From contig JAJNNX010000043.1 in NCBI GenBank assembly GCA_023159155.1, positions 372,001-436,000 of the forward strand: DNA of 64,000 bases, given 5' to 3'. Below the pieces are notes generated by a model. It had not been told where the DNA came from, did not search any database, and saw nothing but the letters and a program-made list of their open reading frames with translations. This document shows positions 45,249 through 59,082 of the stretch, piece after piece. Source of the DNA: Ustulina deusta (lineage: Eukaryota; Ascomycota; Sordariomycetes; Xylariales; Xylariaceae). The stretch's first letter is position 1; each line of letters starts with the position of its first letter. A program made the position numbers and the translations under genes.

Positions 45249-47707
45249 CTACTTCTTTCTAAAACCAAAAATTTAAATACAGTTTTAACTCAAAATTATT
45301 AATAACAGCAGGTTTGTATAACTTTTCTATAGCGTACTGCTTTATTATTATTTTTATAATTGCTTGCAAATTTGTTAGCTACTATTGCACGTATTTATTC
45401 TTGTAGTTTTATAGGGGGTCTAGAGGCTTTTTTATAAGTTTTATAGAATTGGTCGAGCTTAATTAGTATATTCTTAAAATTCTATACTACGTACTAGGTA
45501 TTGTCAGAATTGCAGCCTTTTTAGGTAACCTAATATTGCAGTTTTTTGTTTTTTTTATATATTTTTAATTGTTCGACTTGTTTAACTTCAAATTTTGCTT
45601 TGTTATTAATATCTTTAGCTAGAGGCAGTAACTAAATTTGCTAAAGTAAAGGGTTATTGCTTGCTTTTTATAATTGGTCGGCATAAAACAAGTTTTTTAT
45701 TATATAAAAGTTAGGCAAATTAAAAATATAGCTAAATTTTTGTTTTTCTAAGATTTTAAAAGGGCCAACTAATTATAAATCTAATCTAGTAGTTAGTACT
45801 TGTATTACAAAACCCTTCTTTTTTAAAAAGACCTTGTTTTTTATTTTAAAGTCTATTGAATATTTTTTTTTGTTAGTTTATAGCTTATATTGTTTTTATG
45901 CAAAAATTGCAGCTTTATATACTATTCTTTAAACATTTTAGGTTTAATAGATTAACTCAAGTACTTATTGCTTAGTATTAGAATTTATAACTACTTTACT
46001 AAAGTTTACTATTAAAAAGTTTTATATATTTATTCCTATTACTACCTTTAGTAATAATGTATTAATTAATAAATACTATAAAGAATTATACATAAAGTTT
46101 AAAGCAAAAAAGTAAATATTCTAGTTATTTTAGTACTTATTAATATAAAAACAGAATTATTAATCTAGTTTCTAATTAGTTAATTTTACTACTTCTTAGG
46201 TCTAAAGATAATAAGCGCTACTAAAACAGTGCTTAATACTTATAAGACTATTAATTATTGCTATAAACTTAAAAATAAATAGTCCTATATTATTTAATAT
46301 CTATATATTTAGTATACCTAAAAATCTATATAGATTTTTATAGTATTATATAATTAATAACTTTATAGTATTGGTTTTTTTGCTAAATAAAGTTATAATT
46401 AAGCAGCTAAACTTGTTTATAAACACCTATACATAGTTATAACCCTATTAGTTAGGTAGCATATCTTTACTATTTATTACTATATATTACTATACTATAA
46501 ATAATATAAGTAATAAATAAAAAAAGCCAAAAGTTTTATTTTGTAATATTTTATTTTTTTTATAATTATAGCAATTATATATATATTATTTATAATTATG
46601 TTTTAAATAAAACTAGTAGTATTTTTGTTCTAATATTTTAATTATTTTGTGCTAGCTTTAGTATATAATAATTAAAAGTATATAAGCTTTTTAAATTAGG
46701 GCTATACAAAAAAAAATAGTTCTATTTAAAGTAACTTTAAGTATATACAACTTTTTGTCTTTATTCCTTAGTTTTTATAGTTAGTTTTTCTATTTAATTA
46801 GGTTTATTAGATCAGTTCTTTAGAAAGTGTTAGGCAGAATGTCTATAGTTAATATAGAACTTAATATTTTATTAAAAAGGACTAGTACTATTATTTTTTT
46901 TTTGGTTTTTTTAGTTTTTATTATAGGGAACTTTACTATTTTTTTTAACAAAGTATTAGCTACTATATTTTTTTATTTTAGTTAGTACTAAAAAATAATA
47001 TTAAAGTTTAATAAAAAGTTGGCTTAGCGGACTTATTATATTAATAAGATGTGTTTATTTAAAAAGTATAGTAAAGCTTAATAATTAGTTACTACAAAAA
47101 ATTTAGTTTTTAGAAGTTCTAAGCAATAATATTCCAAAGTTTATATTATTACTAAAAGTTCCTGGTTTTAAATTAAATAAGCTTGCTTAGTTAGTATTAT
47201 TATTTTAAAAAAATACTTTACAGGTTTCTAAGTTATATCTTTTTATTGTTGCTAAATAATTTTTTTTGTTATATTATATAAAGCATTTATTTTTACTTGT
47301 ATTAGTTAGCTAGGCCTAAAAAAAGCTAAAACTAAAGCTTTATATATTAATAGTTTTATATATTTAAAAGCTTATTTTTGTTCTAGTCCTATTATAAATA
47401 GTTTGTTCTTTTTTAGTAATTAATTTAAAAAGGCAGCTATTTTATTAGCATAATAAGTAAATATGCAAACATAATTATAAAGCCCAAAAAACAACCGAAT
47501 TAATTTAGTATTTTTAAAATTATTAAAGTTCTAATTTAGAATTGCTTAGATTTTAGTAGGGTTAATCTTAATTTTTATTTTAGCTTTTATAACTATTTTT
47601 AAATAATTAATAATAAACGTATTAAAATAAAACTTTTTAATATTTTTTTAGTACCTGGTTTAATATAAGCAATAAATTATTTTTTTGTAATAAGTCTAGT
47701 GCTATTT

Positions 47708-47746
47708 TTTAGTTTTAGAATAAATTAGAATATTATTTATATAAGC
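47708..47746 (-). pseudogene. reverse-transcriptase active-site remnant of the nested retroelement
   Basis: The minus strand reads AYINNILIYSKTK. Reverse transcriptases have Y-x-DD here with two catalytic aspartates; both codons are AAT, which a G-to-A change makes from GAT. The catalytic site is therefore lost, in the way RIP would do it. Confidence 0.75.
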
Positions 47747-49398
47747 GTTTATAAATTTATTTAAAAGTTTTTAGATTTATATATTAATAAAAACCTACTA
47801 CTATATAGGTTTTATTTTTAAACCAAATAGTAAGACTTTTTATTAAAATATTCCTTTATAGGTTCGGAAAAAGATAAAGTAGTATAATTTTAAAGTTAGC
47901 AGTAATTAATAAAAAGCTTTAATAATATCTAGCTTTATAAAACAGATTATATTGCAACAATTAAATATAATACTATTAATATCTAGAGCTAGTATAATTT
48001 TATTTTTTAAATATATATTTTTTTATTAGTAATTAATTATAAATTTATATTTAGTTAACCTAAGTTTAAATATAAACAAAACAAACGTAGCGTCTAAGTC
48101 TATGCTTTGTTTAATAAAATCTATAGCTAGTAATTTATTTATAAATTCTTTTTAAAAAAAAATAAACTATATAAGTATTCAGTATTAGTAAGGTTCTAAG
48201 GTACGTTTTTTACTATTAAGTTCTAGCACTACATTAAACTTTAGTTATAATAGTAGCAAAATTTCAAATTTTTTTTTTAAAAAGAACCCTTTTAAGTATA
48301 ATAATTAAAAAGGCAAAAGATTTTGTACTAATTTTATATATTTAAAATCTTTTCCTTTTAGAAATAAAATAGATTTATTATTAAAAATCTTTTATAGTAC
48401 TACTTAGTTAATTTAAATTTATTTTTTTTATAAAGTACTAATCACTTTTGAGTTTTTTCTAAGTAATTTAATATTATTATTTTTAGTTGTTATAAACTTA
48501 ATTGTAATAAGTTCTTATAAAGTTCTTTCGGCTAACTATTCCTACTTGTTTTAATAAAAATAGTTCTAAAGGTTTTGCAAAATTTTTTTAATAATAGCTT
48601 GGTTTTTTTTTTTTTTAAAAGTTATTATATAAACTTTTTTTGTTTTAGGTTTAAAAGTCCTAAGTTTTTTTTATATTTTTTTAGTTTTAGTTGTACTTAA
48701 AATAATTATTTTAGTTCTAAAAGGTTATTTTAATATTTAATAATATTTTTCTAATGCTTAATTATATTAGTTAGTATCTTTTTGTATTTCTAGGTCTATA
48801 ATTTATTGTTTGTAGCTAAATAGTTTAACTATAATTATATAAAAAAACTAAGCTAATAAAAGTAAATTATCCGGCTAGATTAACTATTATTCTTAAGTTT
48901 TTATTAAAATATTTTGTTTTATTAACTACTTAATACTAATAATAATATTATAACTAAAATTAATAATTTAGAACGTTTAGTCTTTAAACTATTAATTGTT
49001 AATTTTTATTATATATATTAAATATTTGCAGACTTTGCTAATTACTTTGCTATAATAGTTGCAAAATTTTTAAAGTTTTGCTAAACAGACTATTTTTATT
49101 TTTAGCTATTGCTTAACTTATTATATAAATTTATAGCTAATTATTAAAAAAATATAAGTTCTAATATTACATAAAGCTAAAGTTTTTATTTTAATACTAT
49201 TAATTTGTAATTTAATAGGTATTTCAAAAATAATTGATTTGTTTTAGCTATATATTTTAGTTAAAATAAGTAAAAAAACTAACAAAAAAACTTCTGTTAG
49301 TCCTACTTGTTTTCTAAGTTAGATAAACTACCCAAGCTATTCTTATTAAGTGCTTTTTCTACTAGCTAAACACCCGAAACTTTAGGTTTTTGGTTAAA

Positions 49399-49440
49399 AC
49401 AATTAATTAATATATGTTTTTTTTTACTACAAATAAAGCA
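49399..49440 (-). pseudogene. gag zinc-knuckle remnant of the nested retroelement
   Basis: The minus strand reads CFICSKKKHILINC, an intact CX2CX4HX4C retroviral-type nucleic-acid-binding knuckle, with no stop inside. The surrounding gag frame is interrupted by RIP stops. It identifies this side of the element as gag and fixes the coding strand. Confidence 0.75.
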
Positions 49441-50925
49441 AGTCTTATTATCCCAATAGGCTTTTTTTTTTTTTGCAATTAAAGCTTATTTTAACTATTT
49501 TAAAATAAATATTTTAAAACCTCTAAAGTTTGCCAAAAATTAATAGTTAAGTTTGCTAAAAGCTTAATTACCTAAGTTTAATCCCTTTTTAGTTAAGCTT
49601 ATAAGCTTAGTTTGCTAGCAATTTTTATAAGCTTGCTTAGCGTTATATATTAATTTAATAACTTTATTAATAAATAATTCATAAAAAATATCTAGATCTA
49701 TAAAAACTTTATATAAATCTTTTTTTAAGTTTATACAAAAATAGTCCTATAGTTTATGCTTTTATTACAATTTTACAAGTTAATACTTTTAAGCTAAGCT
49801 ATTAAATATAAAAATAAACTTATTAATATTTTTATTTGCTCTATATATATAAGCTCTAAATATTTTATAAATAATAGCTACTTAGTTAGAATTATAATAA
49901 ACTACTAATAAAGCTTAAATTATTTTTATAATACTACTAAACAGTTTTTTAGTTAAATAAAAACATATTTTTATAGATTTTTTAGTACGCTTTTCTAATT
50001 AGCCTATAATATACTAAAGTTAGCTATTCTTAATTCAAAAAGTAGTAATATTTTTGTTTAACTTTTCTACTAGTTTATAAACCTAGTTATTAAACAAGTT
50101 TTTATTTCTTGCAAACTTGCCAGGATTAGTTTTTTATACTTTAGCTTTTTTAGCATAAAAAAGGTTTAAAGCAGTTATAAATAAGCTAACAAATTAAAAA
50201 GCAGGCAGGGCAATAAAGCTAGAAAGTTTAAAATTAGTACTTCTAAATACGCTTTTTATAGTTAAGTTGCAATAGTTTTTTAAAAGCACTAAAGTAAGCA
50301 TAGCAAAGAATTAGCGCTTTACTTTTTTTAGTTATTAGAAAAGTTCTATTAGAACTAACATAAGATTGCAAGCCTATATAGCTCCAATATTTTTTGCTAT
50401 ATTTCTAAGTATATTATTTATACTAGGTTGTTCTAGTTCTAGTTTAGATTTCGCTTTTTTAGGTTTTAATTTTTTATTTTTTTTAGGTCTTAATTCTTTG
50501 TTTTTTTTGTGTTCTAATGCTTTGTTTTTTTTTTTAAGTATTAGTTTACTTAGGGCGTTTGCAAAAAAGTCTAATGCAAAATATTCTTTCTTTTTTATAA
50601 AAATAAAAATTTTAGAATTGTTTAAAAATAATAGGCTAGTTATATTTTATAACTAAAGTTGTTCTAATTGTTTAAGTATTTAAGGTAGAATTAAAGTATT
50701 TAAAGTTAGGTTTTTTATAGATTGTTTGCTTTTAAATAGTATAAAAATTAAAAGTTTTGTTATAGTTATATTAAAGTTAAGTTTATATTATAAAATATAT
50801 AATCTTTAGTATTAGATATATAACTAGAAAAAAAAAGTTTATTTATGTTTTGCTAACTATAGCAAAATAAAAAATATATATTTTATTAAACGCTTATTAA
50901 TAAGTAATCGGTAAGCTTAGAGTAG

Positions 50926-51165
50926 TGTTACGCTTAGTTAAGTAAAGTTTTTATAGCTAGTTTATTAATACTATAAATAAAGATTCTAAGCTAAAAAAAA
51001 AAAAAAAAAAAAAAGAAAGAAGTTAGAGTTTATAGAGTAAGTAGATATGGACTCTGTATGTGTGGCTGCAAAAGTATAGGCTAGTCCGTGCGTAGACTTT
51101 CTATTTTATTGCCTTGTAGGTCTGGAGTTCTTGCAGGTCTTGCCAAGACTGTACTAACCGTTATA
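50926..51165 (-). repeat. LTR of the nested element (right copy, the 5' LTR in coding sense)
   Basis: 240 bp starting TGTTACGC on the plus strand. It keeps more G and C than the left copy (for example GTAGGTCTGGAG against GTAAGTCTAAAG) and holds an A run at about 50993-51014. Confidence 0.85.
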
Positions 51166-52363
51166 TATTTTAATACTTTTAAAAAATAATTATAATTTAA
51201 TAATAAAAAATATATTTAAAAGTATTAATTTTAAATTTTTTAGTTTTATTACTTTATTTATTTTTTGTTTTATTAGTTTATTTTTTAATGTTTTAAATTT
51301 TATTTATATTAAAAAAGCTAAAATATAAAAAATTAATTTTAATAAATTTATAAAAAATAAAGTTTTATTTAATAATTAGATTTATAAACTAATAAAAAAG
51401 CTAAATAAAAATATTACTATATTTTAAACTAAAAATAACTAATTTTAATATATTATAAACTAATTAAAAAAATATACTAAAAAATTAATAAAAATATATT
51501 TTTATTTAATTAAAAAACTATTTAATAATATTATTAAAATAATTTAAGTTTTATTAATAATTTATTATAATTTTAATTAAGTAGTTATTATTTATAAAAT
51601 ATTTTAAGTTTATATATATAAAACTAAGAAAAATATTAATTTATTAAATTATAATAAAAATATAAATTGTAGAACTATTTTTATATAAACTTAAAAAAAA
51701 ATCTATATAAAATTTTTATAAATTTAAATATTTTTTATAAATTATTTATTAATAAAGTTATTAAATTAATATATAATATTAAACAAATTTATAAAAACTA
51801 TTAATAAACTAAACTTGCTAGCTTAATTAAGCAAAAATCTAATTTAAATAATTAAGTTTTTAGTAAACTTGCTTATTAATTTTTAGTTAATTTTAGAAGT
51901 TCTAAAATATTTATTTTAAAATAATTAAAATAAGCACTAATTATAAAAAAAAAAAAAGTTTATTAAAATAATAAAACCTGCTTTATTTATAATAAAAAAA
52001 ATATATATTAATTAATTATTTTAATTAAAAGCTTAAAGTTTTAAATATTTAACTAATAAAAAAAACTATAATAAAAATAGCTCTAGTAATTTATTTAATT
52101 TAAAAAACAAATAGAACTAATAAAAGTTTTTTTATTAATTTTTTTATTTATTTTAGTTAAAATATATAACTAAAACAAATTAATTATTTTTAAAATATTT
52201 ATTTAATTATAAATTAATAATATTAAAATAAAAACTTTAGCTTTATATAATACTAAAACTTATATTTTTTTAATAATTAATTATAAATTTATATAATAAA
52301 TTAAGCAATAATTAAAAATAAAAATAGTTTGTTTAGTTAAACTTTAAAAGCTTTATAACTATT

Positions 52364-52495
52364 GAAATGGAGCAGGGCTCCTGATCGGTGTATTGCACAC
52401 TGAAACTAACCAAATCTACCTGATTATTCTATATTGGACTACGTTTTCTGGCTTGCGGATATTTGTACGTATTAGGTTAAGATCTAATTCGTAAT
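52364..52495. other. 132-bp island of unmutated sequence in the RIP block
   Basis: Balanced base composition begins sharply where the host retroelement ends (GAAATGGAGCAGG) and fades at about 52495 (TTCGTAATTATAAA). No frame, tRNA or known motif is visible. It is probably single-copy DNA trapped between two repeats. Confidence 0.6.
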
Positions 52496-55400
52496 TATAA
52501 ATAAAAACGCAATAATTAATTAATAAAAACAAATTTTTAACTTTTATTTAGTATTCTATAATATTTATTTATTATTTGTTATATAAAAAAAAAGTCTTTT
52601 ATAGCTTTAAATAAAAATATATATTTTTTATACCTTTTATTTTATAATTTCCAAGGTTTTTAAAAATATATTTTATTTTATAACTAAGGACTTATTTTTT
52701 ATATATATATACTAGCTCTACTACAAACTTTTTAAATTATTGGGTTTTTATTTTTAGACTATAATAACTAATCTAAACTATAACTAATTAGTTATTTATT
52801 TTTTTCGGATTTTTATTGCTAAGCTTTTTTAGTTTTTATATCTATTTTTAATAATTTAACTTTTTGTTTTTTTTATATACTTAGCGCTTTTTGAGCAGCC
52901 TTTCGATTTTTAGGTTTTTTAATATTTGCTTAATTAACTATATATATTTATAAATTATACTTTTTTTAGGACTTCTATTTAGTAAAAAAGTTTAGTATAA
53001 AATAACTTTTTATATTATTATATATATTATTTTCCTAAAATATAAAAAAAATCTACTAGTAAGCAAATCTTTTATAAATTATAGCTTAAGCTTTTTTGTT
53101 ACTAAAAAAGGGTTAGTATTACTTACTAAAATTAAATATATTAGAATACTTATATTTCTAACTAAATTTTTTAAACTTAAGTATAGCTACTAAAATATTT
53201 TTTAATTAATTTTATATTAACTTTTTAAGTAATTTAATAATTATTATTTTTTTATAAATAGATTAAAAAGCAAAAATATCTATTATAAAAAAATCTAACT
53301 CGATTTAAAAAAAAATCTATAAAATATACTTTATATACTTATATTATTACTTATTAATTAATTAGTTTTATAAAATAAAATAATTACCGATTGTTTTTTT
53401 GTTTTAAGTAGTATTAACTAAAAAAAAAGCTTTATTTTAATAATTATAATCCTAATATATAATTCTATTTTTTTAATAATATTTAGGCAATTTTTTATAA
53501 CTTTAATATTTATTACTAGGTTATTAAATATTAATTTTTAGCTACTAAATTATAAATTTTTAAAAAAAATATTTAAATATTTAAAAAATAATATTATATA
53601 AATAATATATATTAGACTATAGCTTTACTAATTATTTTAGGTATATATAAAAAAGCTATATATATAAAACAAAAAAAATATATTAAAAAACAGCTTTAAA
53701 GTCTATTAACTAATAATATTTTTAAAAGCTTGTATTTAATAATTATAAACAAATTATTAATATTTTTTATTTTGCCTAAAAACTAAGTTAATAAAATAAA
53801 TAATCTGTTCTTATTTATTAATAATTATAATAAAAAAATAATTTAATCGGTTGCTACTTGCTTTAAAAAGCTTAAGTTTACTAAGTATTACTTATTTAAT
53901 TTTAAGAATTAATATAATCATAACTACTTTTTTGTTAAGTTTTATAAATTAAGCAACAAAATAATTAAATAGTTTAAATAATTATTTATAAGCTATTTTT
54001 ATATTTAGTTTATAGAACTAAATAATAAATTATACCCCAATATTTATAGTATTAGCCTAAGTATATTATTTTTGTTTAATTATTATATTAATAATCTAAG
54101 TACTAAAGCTATTAGTTATTTAAATATTTTTAGAAATAAATAAAAAAATCGGTTGTTTTTTAAAAAATTTGTTATTTATACGTTAGTAATTATTATAAAA
54201 AGGGATATTAATAAGAATCCTAATTCTATTAGCTACTAAATATTATAATAATAAAAGAATATTTTTATATTTTAGGTTATACTAACTATATATTTTTATA
54301 ATTAAATCTTGCAAGCATTTATAATGCTTTAGGTAAAATTTTACAGGTTAGAAATTAATAAATAAAGTAATTAGCTAAAAAATTAACTAATTTTATTAAA
54401 GGATTAGCTAGGCTAGCTAAATAAATTAAGTCTATAATTAAAAATCTAGAACTAGCTTTTTTATATAAACTATAATATAATTTTTGTAATATTTTAATAA
54501 ATTGTTTTATATATTCTTGTTTAAATTATAGGGTTTTTTGTTTGTAGTATTTACTATTTTTTTTTAAAGCTTTAGTTTATAAAAGGCTAAAAATATATAA
54601 GTTCTGCAGAAATAACTATAGCGCTAGCTATTATTTTGTTAAATACTAAAGATTAATATTATAAGCTTAGGTCCAAGCAGATAACTATTAAATAATAATT
54701 TTTAAACATAATTAAAAGTAATAAAAACTTTTTAATAAGTATTAATTATTATATTATTATTAATAAAATCTATAATATATAGTATTTTTTGTTTAATATT
54801 ATAAATTATAACAAATTAATAATTAGGAGCATACTTAGTTTTAGTTGCTTTAATTGTTTTAAATACTATAAAACTAGTAGATCTATTCTACTTTTTAAAA
54901 AATTAAAAAATAAAATAGTTTTTATTAAAACTTCTGTTTTAAGCCTAAAAAAATATTTATACAAAAATGCTTTTAAATATTACCTATAGTTTAAAGTAAT
55001 TAATTACTATAATAATTAGTATACTAATTTTTAATATATTTAGCTACTAATACTGTTATGTTTTCTAAAATATATTAATTAGTCCGGGTCTAAACAAATT
55101 ATAAAAAGCTTAAGTTATAATGCTTAAAGAAGTTTTGCGGTTATATAAAGCATTTTTATATTTTTAGCAAAAATAAAGTAGCGGTTTTTTATTATAATAA
55201 CTTATATATAGCGGTTTATTTAGTAATATATACTATACTAGCTTAAATAATATAATAGTAATAATACTATTAAAAAAAGTATATATATATTTTTAGATCT
55301 TTTTAGTAATACTTTAAATAAATTAATTAAAACATTTTAAGTATAATAATTTAAAATAATAATATTAGGATAAGCTGATTATATAATAGCTTTAATATTA

Positions 55401-58400
55401 AAACAAAGTATTAGTTCTATTTATTAATAATTAGGAATATAAATAAAATATAACAAATATATAGTTGATATATTAATAAGTAAAATCTAAAAATTAGTAA
55501 TATAAAATATATTAGTTAGAAAATAAGTAATTAAAAGCTAAATATAAAGTTTATTAAACTAGTATAAGTTTAGTTAGTCTATATTACTTTTTTGCAAAGA
55601 TTTTATTAGTTCTTTTTTAATATAAGTTGTTATTAAAAAAAAGTACTAATTAAAGCTTTCTTACTTATATTATTTTATAAAAAGTAATATTTATTAGTTT
55701 TATATAAGTTAGCTATCTTTTTTTAATTTATTTACTTATTTTTTTATATAAATTATATTTATACTTATACTTTTTTATATTTCTAACTTTATTTATTTGA
55801 TTTATAATAATTAGTCCGTATATAATATATTATAATATATATTTTTATTTTTTGTTATTTTTTATAATATCTAGTAATTAGTTGTTTTAAAGCAAAAAAC
55901 ATATACTAGCTTTTTTTAATTATTTTTATCTGCTATATAATTATTATTTTTATATTAGTTATGCTAAATACTATATAAATATATTTATGTTTAGTTAGAT
56001 TGCTAATAAGTAATTAAAGCTTTAAGCTTTAATTGTTTTATAAGTTAATCTAAAAATTTAAGCAATCCAAAAAAAAGTAAATATTATTAATTAAAGTACG
56101 TTTAAAGTTTTTATACTAATTAATCTGCTATTATATATATTAAATCTTATATATTATTTTTAGTTATACTATTTTACTACTAGTAAACTTAATGCTTAAT
56201 TTTTTTTTTTTTTTAATTATAAAAATTTTTTGTTTTGAGTTAGCTTATATAATCTTGATTTTTTATTATAATTAATTAAAAAAAAGCTAGGTTATAAAAA
56301 AAACTTTAGTAATTAGATACTAATTAAAATAATATATATTAAAGTTAATAAATATTTTAATTAAACTAATTAGTATATAAATTATATTTTTAAAATAATT
56401 ATTATATTGTTTTTTTTATTACTTAGTACTAAATTGTAGCGTATTATATATTTCTGGTTAAGATCTAGTATAGCTTTAATAATTTTAGTTATATTTTTTT
56501 CGAGTATATATTTTTTTAGAGCTATAGTCCTAAAACATGCAGTATTATTAAAAGATTTTAATAAGCTAACAAAGCTATATACTATTTAAAAAAAAGCTTT
56601 TAAGTATAATTAAAATAAATATTATAGCTTTTTTAATTAGTATAAATAAGTAAGTTTTATATATATTTTTTAATTTTTATATATAGCTAGCAGAAATATT
56701 TAATAATAATTATTAGATTTTTTGTTATTTTATTATTAAAGCTCTAAATAGCTATACTACTAATTAATATATATGCTAGAATATTTATTTTTTATTTTTT
56801 ATAATATTTAATAATAAAGCTATATTTAAAGCAGTTATAATATTTATTAGCAAACTTATATTTTTTTATATTAAGCTATGCTATAATAGTCTATTTAGTA
56901 AATATCTTTTTATAATGCTTAATTATTTAGCATAAATAATAGTACTTGCTATTTAATTAACTAAAACTTTTAATTTTATTTTTTGCTAGTTATATATTTA
57001 TTAATTCTAAAAATCTAAAAGTAATAGTTGCTTTAAAATATAGCTGTTTTTTAAATATAAGTTAATAAATCTTTTGTAGTTTAGTGCTTGTAGTAATTAC
57101 GTTTATTTAGTTAGCTAGCCGGACTATAAATATTATATAGGCAATACTAAATATGCTTATTTATATATAGTAGCAACCCAAAAAAATAAAAATAAAGATC
57201 TAAATAAATAGAATAGCCTAAAAAAGTTCTTAATTTAGGCTAATTAGATAGAAATTATTATATATTATTTTATATATTTTTTAGTTAATCTGCTTATAAA
57301 GCAGTAGTAAAGTTGTTATTTCGGAGCAAATTTCTAAAAGTAAAAAAGTAGCATAAGAATAAAAAAAAAAACAAAAGTATAAATAGTAGGTATTATTTTA
57401 TAGTAGATCTAAGCTAATTAAAACAATATTATTGTAGTATATAGTACTAGATTTATAGATTTTAGTTATGTTTATTTTCCTAGTTTTTAAATTTAAAAAA
57501 ATATTGCTTACTAATTAATAAACTTTTTTTTTAATTATAAATTATTAAAGTTTAAATACTTAGTTTTTAAGCTTATTTTAATTAAAATTTTAATTCGATA
57601 TAATAAAGCTTTATTGCTAATAATTTCTTAATTTTTTTTAATTATTTTGTTTATATTCTAGTATTTTTAGTTTGTTTAAGCTATATTTTAGCTATATCTA
57701 GCTATATTTTAGGTTATATCTAAGTATATCTAAGCTTGTTTTAGCTATATCTTAGCTATATCTAGCTATATTTTAGGCCTTATTTAGCCTTTGTTTAGTT
57801 ATATTATAGCCCTAATTAGGGCTATTCTAACTATATTTATATTTTTTTTATAATAGTTATCCTTTAGTAAGCCTATTATTTATTTGTTAGTAGTAAAGTT
57901 AACTAGTTCTTAGTATTTAGCTTTATTTTTAATAAATAGTTATAAGTTATTTAATATATAAGTCCCTACTTTTATATGTCTTTTTAGTTCTTTTATTTTA
58001 TTTTATTTTTTTTTTTTTTAGATACTATAAAAAATAAGCTTTTTTACTTATATAAAAGTTTAGCGCTTTAAAATTTATTATTATTTAGTAAAGTATTAAA
58101 CATAAAAATAAGATTTTTTTTTTTAAAGCTATAAAGTAGACCTTATAAGTATATTGCTAATTAGCTTATTTTATAGCTTAGCATTTTTTTTTAGTAATAA
58201 TACGTTAGACCTTAGTTATATATATTTTTTTTTTTTTGAATTGCTATACTTTATATGCTAGAAAAAATATATAATTAGAAATATTTTACTAATTAATAAT
58301 TTATTATATTAAAATAATATTTTTAATTAATAAAACTAATAATTAATTATAAACTATTTTATATGTGCTATAGCTATAGTATTAAGTAATAGTTCTATTG

Positions 58401-59082
58401 GCCTAGATTATTTTATTAAATTATTTAATCTAGCTTTTTTTTATTTTTTAAATTATTTCTTTAAAGCTACTAATAATTACTTTATAGCCTAACTTAATAA
58501 GTCTTTAGTCTTAAAAGTAATATACTACGCTATAAGTTACTATAAATTTAAGTTATACTCTAGCTATTATAACTTTTTTTTTATTTTTAGAACTATTATT
58601 ATATTTAATCCTAATAAAAATGCTATATTAATAAATAATATATTGCTTAATAAATTAAGCAATACTTTTAAAATTAGCTAATTAGAATAGTATTGCTTTA
58701 AAATAAGTTAATATTTTATATTTAGCTTTAATAATTGCTTTAAACCTATTATTATTAGATATAAATTAAATATTAAAAACTTAGCTTATAAGTATATTTC
58801 TAGCCTTATTATAGTAATATTTTTTTTTAGATCGCTTGTTTTATATTTATTAGTATAGCTTATAGTTTTTTAAAGCATTTTTAATATTTTTATATAGGTT
58901 TTTCTAGTAGTATTAAGTAGTAATTCTATAATATATAAAGTCCTAACTTTAATATTTTAATTATATATAGCTTTTTTTTTAAAAATGTTTTTAATTATTA
59001 AAGTTATTAATATAACGTTAGATCTAGTATAATAGTTTTGTTTTTTTTTAAAAGCAATTTTTATAAACAAAAAATTAAAAAG
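52496..59082. repeat. AT-saturated DNA, unassigned RIP-degraded repeats
   Basis: 6.6 kb of nearly pure A+T with stop codons in all frames. It is very probably one or more old transposon copies, but I could not find paired ends or a readable protein motif. A CGGTTG-containing word recurs (53830, 54145). A degenerate 10-12-bp repeat is listed separately. The single longer frame at 54789-54989 is low-complexity. Confidence 0.55.
57675..57780 (+). repeat. degenerate 10-12-bp tandem repeat
   Basis: About eight copies of a unit close to AGCTATATCT/AGCTATATTTT follow each other, broken by variants such as GTTATATCTA and AAGCTTGTTTT. It lies inside the unassigned AT-rich region and is probably part of a transposon's non-coding sequence. 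Confidence 0.55.

Larger units (their letters stand above)
45009..51165 (-). mobile_element. complete 6157-bp LTR retrotransposon, Ty3/gypsy-type, RIP-inactivated
   Basis: Two 240-bp direct repeats (45009-45248, 50926-51165) bound 5.7 kb of internal DNA, and the 5-bp duplication TATTT lies outside each end (45004-45008, 51166-51170). Coding sense is the minus strand: a Lys/Glu-rich gag lies next to the right LTR (around 50650-50340), a zinc knuckle at 49440-49399, and the reverse-transcriptase active-site region at 47746-47708. A purine-rich tract beside the left LTR (reading GAAAGAAG on the minus strand) fits the polypurine tract. Gag before RT is compatible with both superfamilies; the Ty3/gypsy call rests on RT-like AYINNILIYSK resembling gypsy AYLDDILIYS and on a possible integrase further downstream at about 46190-46330. 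All frames are full of stops. Confidence 0.8.
44205..52363 (+). mobile_element. truncated plus-strand Ty3/gypsy-type retroelement, split by a nested insertion
   Basis: The element begins with an LTR (44205-44433) that is the inverse of the LTRs of the element nested in it, then runs through the start of gag to 45008. It resumes at 51171 and ends abruptly at 52363. Laid together, the two parts follow the gag region of the nested copy base by base, with changes of G to A and C to T. The zinc-knuckle region (about 51970-52025) has lost its cysteines. Homology stops at the point matching 49054 of the nested copy, so reverse transcriptase, integrase and the right LTR are missing. It is more mutated than the inserted copy, as expected if older. 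Confidence 0.75.

Noticed and set aside
50366..50656. 96-codon hydrophobic plus-strand frame
   Set aside because: It is the antisense of the Lys/Glu-rich gag of the minus-strand retroelement; the Phe/Leu-rich look is an artefact of reading AAA/GAA codons backward.
54789..54989. 66-codon frame in the AT-rich block
   Set aside because: Ile/Lys/Asn/Ser/Phe-only composition expected of A+T-saturated DNA.
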